The notes under the pieces are model-generated. The model did not search any database, had not been told where the DNA came from, and saw nothing but the letters and a program-made list of their open reading frames with translations. Shown here in pieces: positions 4,664 through 6,201 of a DNA stretch of 6,201 bases; positions within the stretch are counted from its first letter, which is position 1; each line of letters begins with the position of its first letter. The DNA is from Thermococcus sp. (lineage in GTDB: Archaea > Methanobacteriota_B > Thermococci > Thermococcales > Thermococcaceae): positions 1 through 6,201 of the forward strand of contig WAMH01000093.1 of the NCBI GenBank assembly GCA_015522395.1, written 5' to 3'. Made by a program: the position numbers and the translations under genes.

Positions 4664-5905
4664 ATGAAGGCGGTTATTCTTGCAGGAGGATTCGGAACCC
4701 GCTTAAGGCCACTCTCATCGACGAGGCCAAAGCCCATGATACCGGTTCTTGGAAAGCCCAACCTTCAGTACATCCTAGAAAACCTCGAGAGGGTACCTGA
4801 AATAGACGAGATCATTCTGTCAGTCCACTACATGCGCGGTGAGATAAGGGAGTTCATTGAGGAGAGGATGGCCGATTATCCGAAGGATATACGCTTCGTC
4901 AACGATCCCATGCCGCTTGAGACCGGCGGCGCGCTCAAGAACGTGGAGGAATACGTTAGCGATGACTTCATGGTAATCTACGGCGACGTCTTCACCAACT
5001 TCAACTTCAGGGAGCTCATCGAGGCGCATAAAAAGAACGACGGGCTTGTAACGGTCGCGGTTACCAAGGTCTACGATCCGGAGCGCTACGGCGTCGTTGA
5101 AACCGACGAGAGTGGGAAGGTAACCCACTTCGAGGAGAAGCCTCACAGGCCGAAGACCAATCTCGTCGACGCCGGGCTCTACGTTGTAAACAGGAAGGTC
5201 CTTGAGGGGATACCAAAGGGTAAAGAGGCCTACTTCGAGAGGGACGTCCTTCCAAAGTTCGTCGGTGAGGGTCAGGTCTACGCCTACAGGATGCCCCGCG
5301 AATACTACTGGGTCGACCTTGGAACGCCGGAGGATCTCTTCTATGCCCACCAGATAGCGATGGACGAAATAGCCAAGGACAACGGCTACATGGTGATAAA
5401 GGAAACCGCAGAGGTTCCGGAGGACGTGGAGATACAGGGTCCAGTCTACATCGACGAGGGGGCAAAGATAGGGCACGGTGTCAAAATCAAGTCGTACACC
5501 TACATCGGTCCGAACACCATCGCCGAGGACAGGACCTACTTCAAGCACTCAATACTCATTGGAAACGACATAGTCAGGGAGGGATCCGAGCTTAAGGACA
5601 CCATTCTCGGCGAGGGGGTCGTTGTTGGGAAGAACGTCCTGATAAAAGAGAACGCGGTGGTCGGAGACTACGCGAAGATCTACGACGACCTCGTCATATA
5701 CGGCGCCAAGGTTCTCCCCTGGAAGAAGGTCGAGGAGTATGAGGCATACATCAAGATAAAGCTCGACCCGACGAAGGTCAGGCCCGGAAAGTACCCGGAC
5801 CATTGCCCGCTCGGTCTGCCAGAGTGCATATATAAGAAGTTCAAGGCGATAGCCGGGGAAAAGCCACCGTGCGATGAGTGCATAGAGAACCAGTGGCTCT
5901 TCTGA
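4664..5905 (+). CDS. Sugar-1-phosphate nucleotidyltransferase with left-handed beta-helix and Cys-rich tail
   Basis: This 413-residue enzyme should join a sugar-1-phosphate to an NTP to make an NDP-sugar for glycan or glycolipid synthesis in the cytoplasm. The N-terminal Rossmann-like domain has the signature GGFGTRLRPLSSTRPKP (8-24), the metal-binding GD in IYGDVF (105-110), FEEKP (156-160) and WVDLGTP (216-222). From about 250 to 350 short repeats such as VEIQGPVYIDEGAKIG and ILGEGVVVGKNV form a left-handed beta-helix of the hexapeptide type. The C-terminus adds C381, C388, C403 and C406, a likely metal-binding tail not part of the usual fold. GGTGAT (4655-4660) lies three bases before ATG 4664. 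It may be mannose-1-phosphate guanylyltransferase or a glucose-1-phosphate thymidylyl/uridylyltransferase; sequence alone does not settle the sugar or base. No hexose-handling gene adjoins it. Confidence 0.92.
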   Translation: MKAVILAGGFGTRLRPLSSTRPKPMIPVLGKPNLQYILENLERVPEIDEIILSVHYMRGEIREFIEERMADYPKDIRFVNDPMPLETGGALKNVEEYVSDDFMVIYGDVFTNFNFRELIEAHKKNDGLVTVAVTKVYDPERYGVVETDESGKVTHFEEKPHRPKTNLVDAGLYVVNRKVLEGIPKGKEAYFERDVLPKFVGEGQVYAYRMPREYYWVDLGTPEDLFYAHQIAMDEIAKDNGYMVIKETAEVPEDVEIQGPVYIDEGAKIGHGVKIKSYTYIGPNTIAEDRTYFKHSILIGNDIVREGSELKDTILGEGVVVGKNVLIKENAVVGDYAKIYDDLVIYGAKVLPWKKVEEYEAYIKIKLDPTKVRPGKYPDHCPLGLPECIYKKFKAIAGEKPPCDECIENQWLF

Positions 5906-5915
5906 ATTTCCGGAC

Positions 5916-5930
5916 TGTTTTAATTTTTTA
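5916..5930 (+). terminator. T-rich terminator after the nucleotidyltransferase gene
   Basis: A run reading TGTTTTAATTTTTTA begins about 11 bases after the stop codon. Thermococcales RNA polymerase terminates at oligo-T tracts without needing a hairpin. This fits the end of the plus-strand unit before the convergent gene. Confidence 0.6.
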
Positions 5931-5952
5931 GCTTGTTTAGAGTGAAAATACC

Positions 5953-5972
5953 GGGCGGCTCACCAGCCGCCC
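5953..5972 (-). terminator. Strong hairpin overlapping the stop of the NifX-like gene
   Basis: GGGCGGCT (5953-5960) and AGCCGCCC (5965-5972) form a perfect eight-base-pair stem with a four-base loop. The stop codon of the minus-strand gene (5960-5962) lies within it. On the minus strand only a weak TATTTT follows, so it may be an RNA 3'-end structure or part of termination. It may also partly reflect the Gly-Arg-rich codons it overlaps, though only one arm is coding. Confidence 0.45.
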
Positions 5973-6201
5973 CTTCCTCTTCCCCAGCCTCCGCCACGTC
6001 CCCTTCCCCTTCCCATGCCGCGGCCCGTTCCCGGACCGTAACCTGGGCCGGTCTCTTCCTGTGGGACGGAGGCTGTAGGGAGCTCACCGCGGAGAAGCGC
6101 TTCCACGGCGTTTCTAACGGGTGTTCCTGGATTGACTTGGTAGAGCTTTATGCCGGCTGCTTGGAGCGCTCCAAGGGCGTTCGGGCCAAACTGGGGAGCC
6201 A
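5960..6201 (-). CDS. NifX/NifB-type iron-molybdenum cofactor domain protein with RG-rich tail (5' end cut by window edge)
   Basis: The 79 visible C-terminal residues begin with APQFGPNALGALQAAGIKLY and continue with QVNPGTPVRNAVEALLRGEL. This is the second half of the dinitrogenase iron-molybdenum cofactor biosynthesis domain (NifX/NafY/NifB C-terminal family), a small RNase H-like fold. Archaea without nitrogenase carry such proteins too, where they are suspected of binding iron-sulfur or molybdenum-type clusters; the role is unknown. A linker (PTASVPQEETGPGYGPG) leads to a tail of Gly and Arg with two Trp, including GRGMGRGRGRGGGWGRGRGG and a final W. The start and probably about 60-70 residues are missing on the right. 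The gene converges with the nucleotidyltransferase gene across 54 bases. No nitrogenase gene is visible, so a nitrogen-fixation role is not supported. Confidence 0.87.
   Translation of the reverse strand, partial: APQFGPNALGALQAAGIKLYQVNPGTPVRNAVEALLRGELPTASVPQEETGPGYGPGTGRGMGRGRGRGGGWGRGRGGW

Noticed and set aside
4602..4664. Thermococcales glycolytic motif TATCAC-N5-GTGATA before the sugar enzyme gene
   Set aside because: Searched for because of the sugar enzyme; only the GGTGAT ribosome binding site resembles a half, and the matching half is absent.
4820..5548. Minus-strand open frame of 242 codons
   Set aside because: It is a shadow of the nucleotidyltransferase gene, caused by GC-rich codon bias; no recognisable domain.

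Overview
The window looks like chromosomal DNA from a hyperthermophilic archaeon of the Thermococcales, most likely Thermococcus. Three things point that way: GGTGA-type ribosome binding sites, archaeal TATA boxes of the TTTTTAAGG/ATATTTAA kind centred about 26 bases before the expected transcript starts, and the proteins present (an archaeal DUF4870 membrane protein, FeoA/FeoB, a NifX-like protein with a glycine-arginine tail). This assignment is inference; species cannot be named from the sequence alone. No mobile element, CRISPR array, rRNA or tRNA is visible, and no gap between genes exceeds about 205 bases.

Layout. Positions 1-1888 (minus strand) hold three genes reading leftward: a small DUF4870 membrane protein, a PP-loop ATPase with the three-cysteine pattern of TtcA/TtuA-type tRNA sulfurtransferases, and a PP2C-type protein phosphatase that runs off the left edge. 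Gaps are only 28-36 bases, yet each gene has a plausible TATA element of its own. A divergent regulatory region (about 1889-2092) separates them from a plus-strand iron-uptake operon, feoA-feoB-feoC-like (2093-4569), whose genes are 9 bases apart (feoA/feoB) or overlap by 4 bases (feoB/feoC-like). A 14-base palindrome made of TTAGG/CCTAA half-sites sits at the expected feo transcript start and looks like an operator for an iron-sensing DtxR-family repressor.

Positions 4570-4663 form a second dense regulatory region with a perfect 14-base palindrome, an extra half-site, a further inverted repeat and two possible TATA boxes. It precedes a 413-residue sugar-1-phosphate nucleotidyltransferase with a left-handed beta-helix domain and an unusual four-cysteine tail. 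The window ends with a convergent minus-strand gene, cut by the right edge, for a NifX/NifB-type iron-molybdenum cofactor domain protein with an RG-rich tail; a strong hairpin overlaps its stop codon.

How the genes relate. FeoB is the ferrous iron transporter, FeoA its small cytoplasmic SH3-like partner, and the FeoC-like winged-helix protein with four cysteines a likely regulator or stability factor. The PP-loop enzyme probably carries an iron-sulfur cluster, so iron supply and use lie side by side, but no functional link between the two operons is shown by the sequence. The least explained elements are the palindrome cluster before the nucleotidyltransferase gene, the cysteine tail of that enzyme, and the feo operator.
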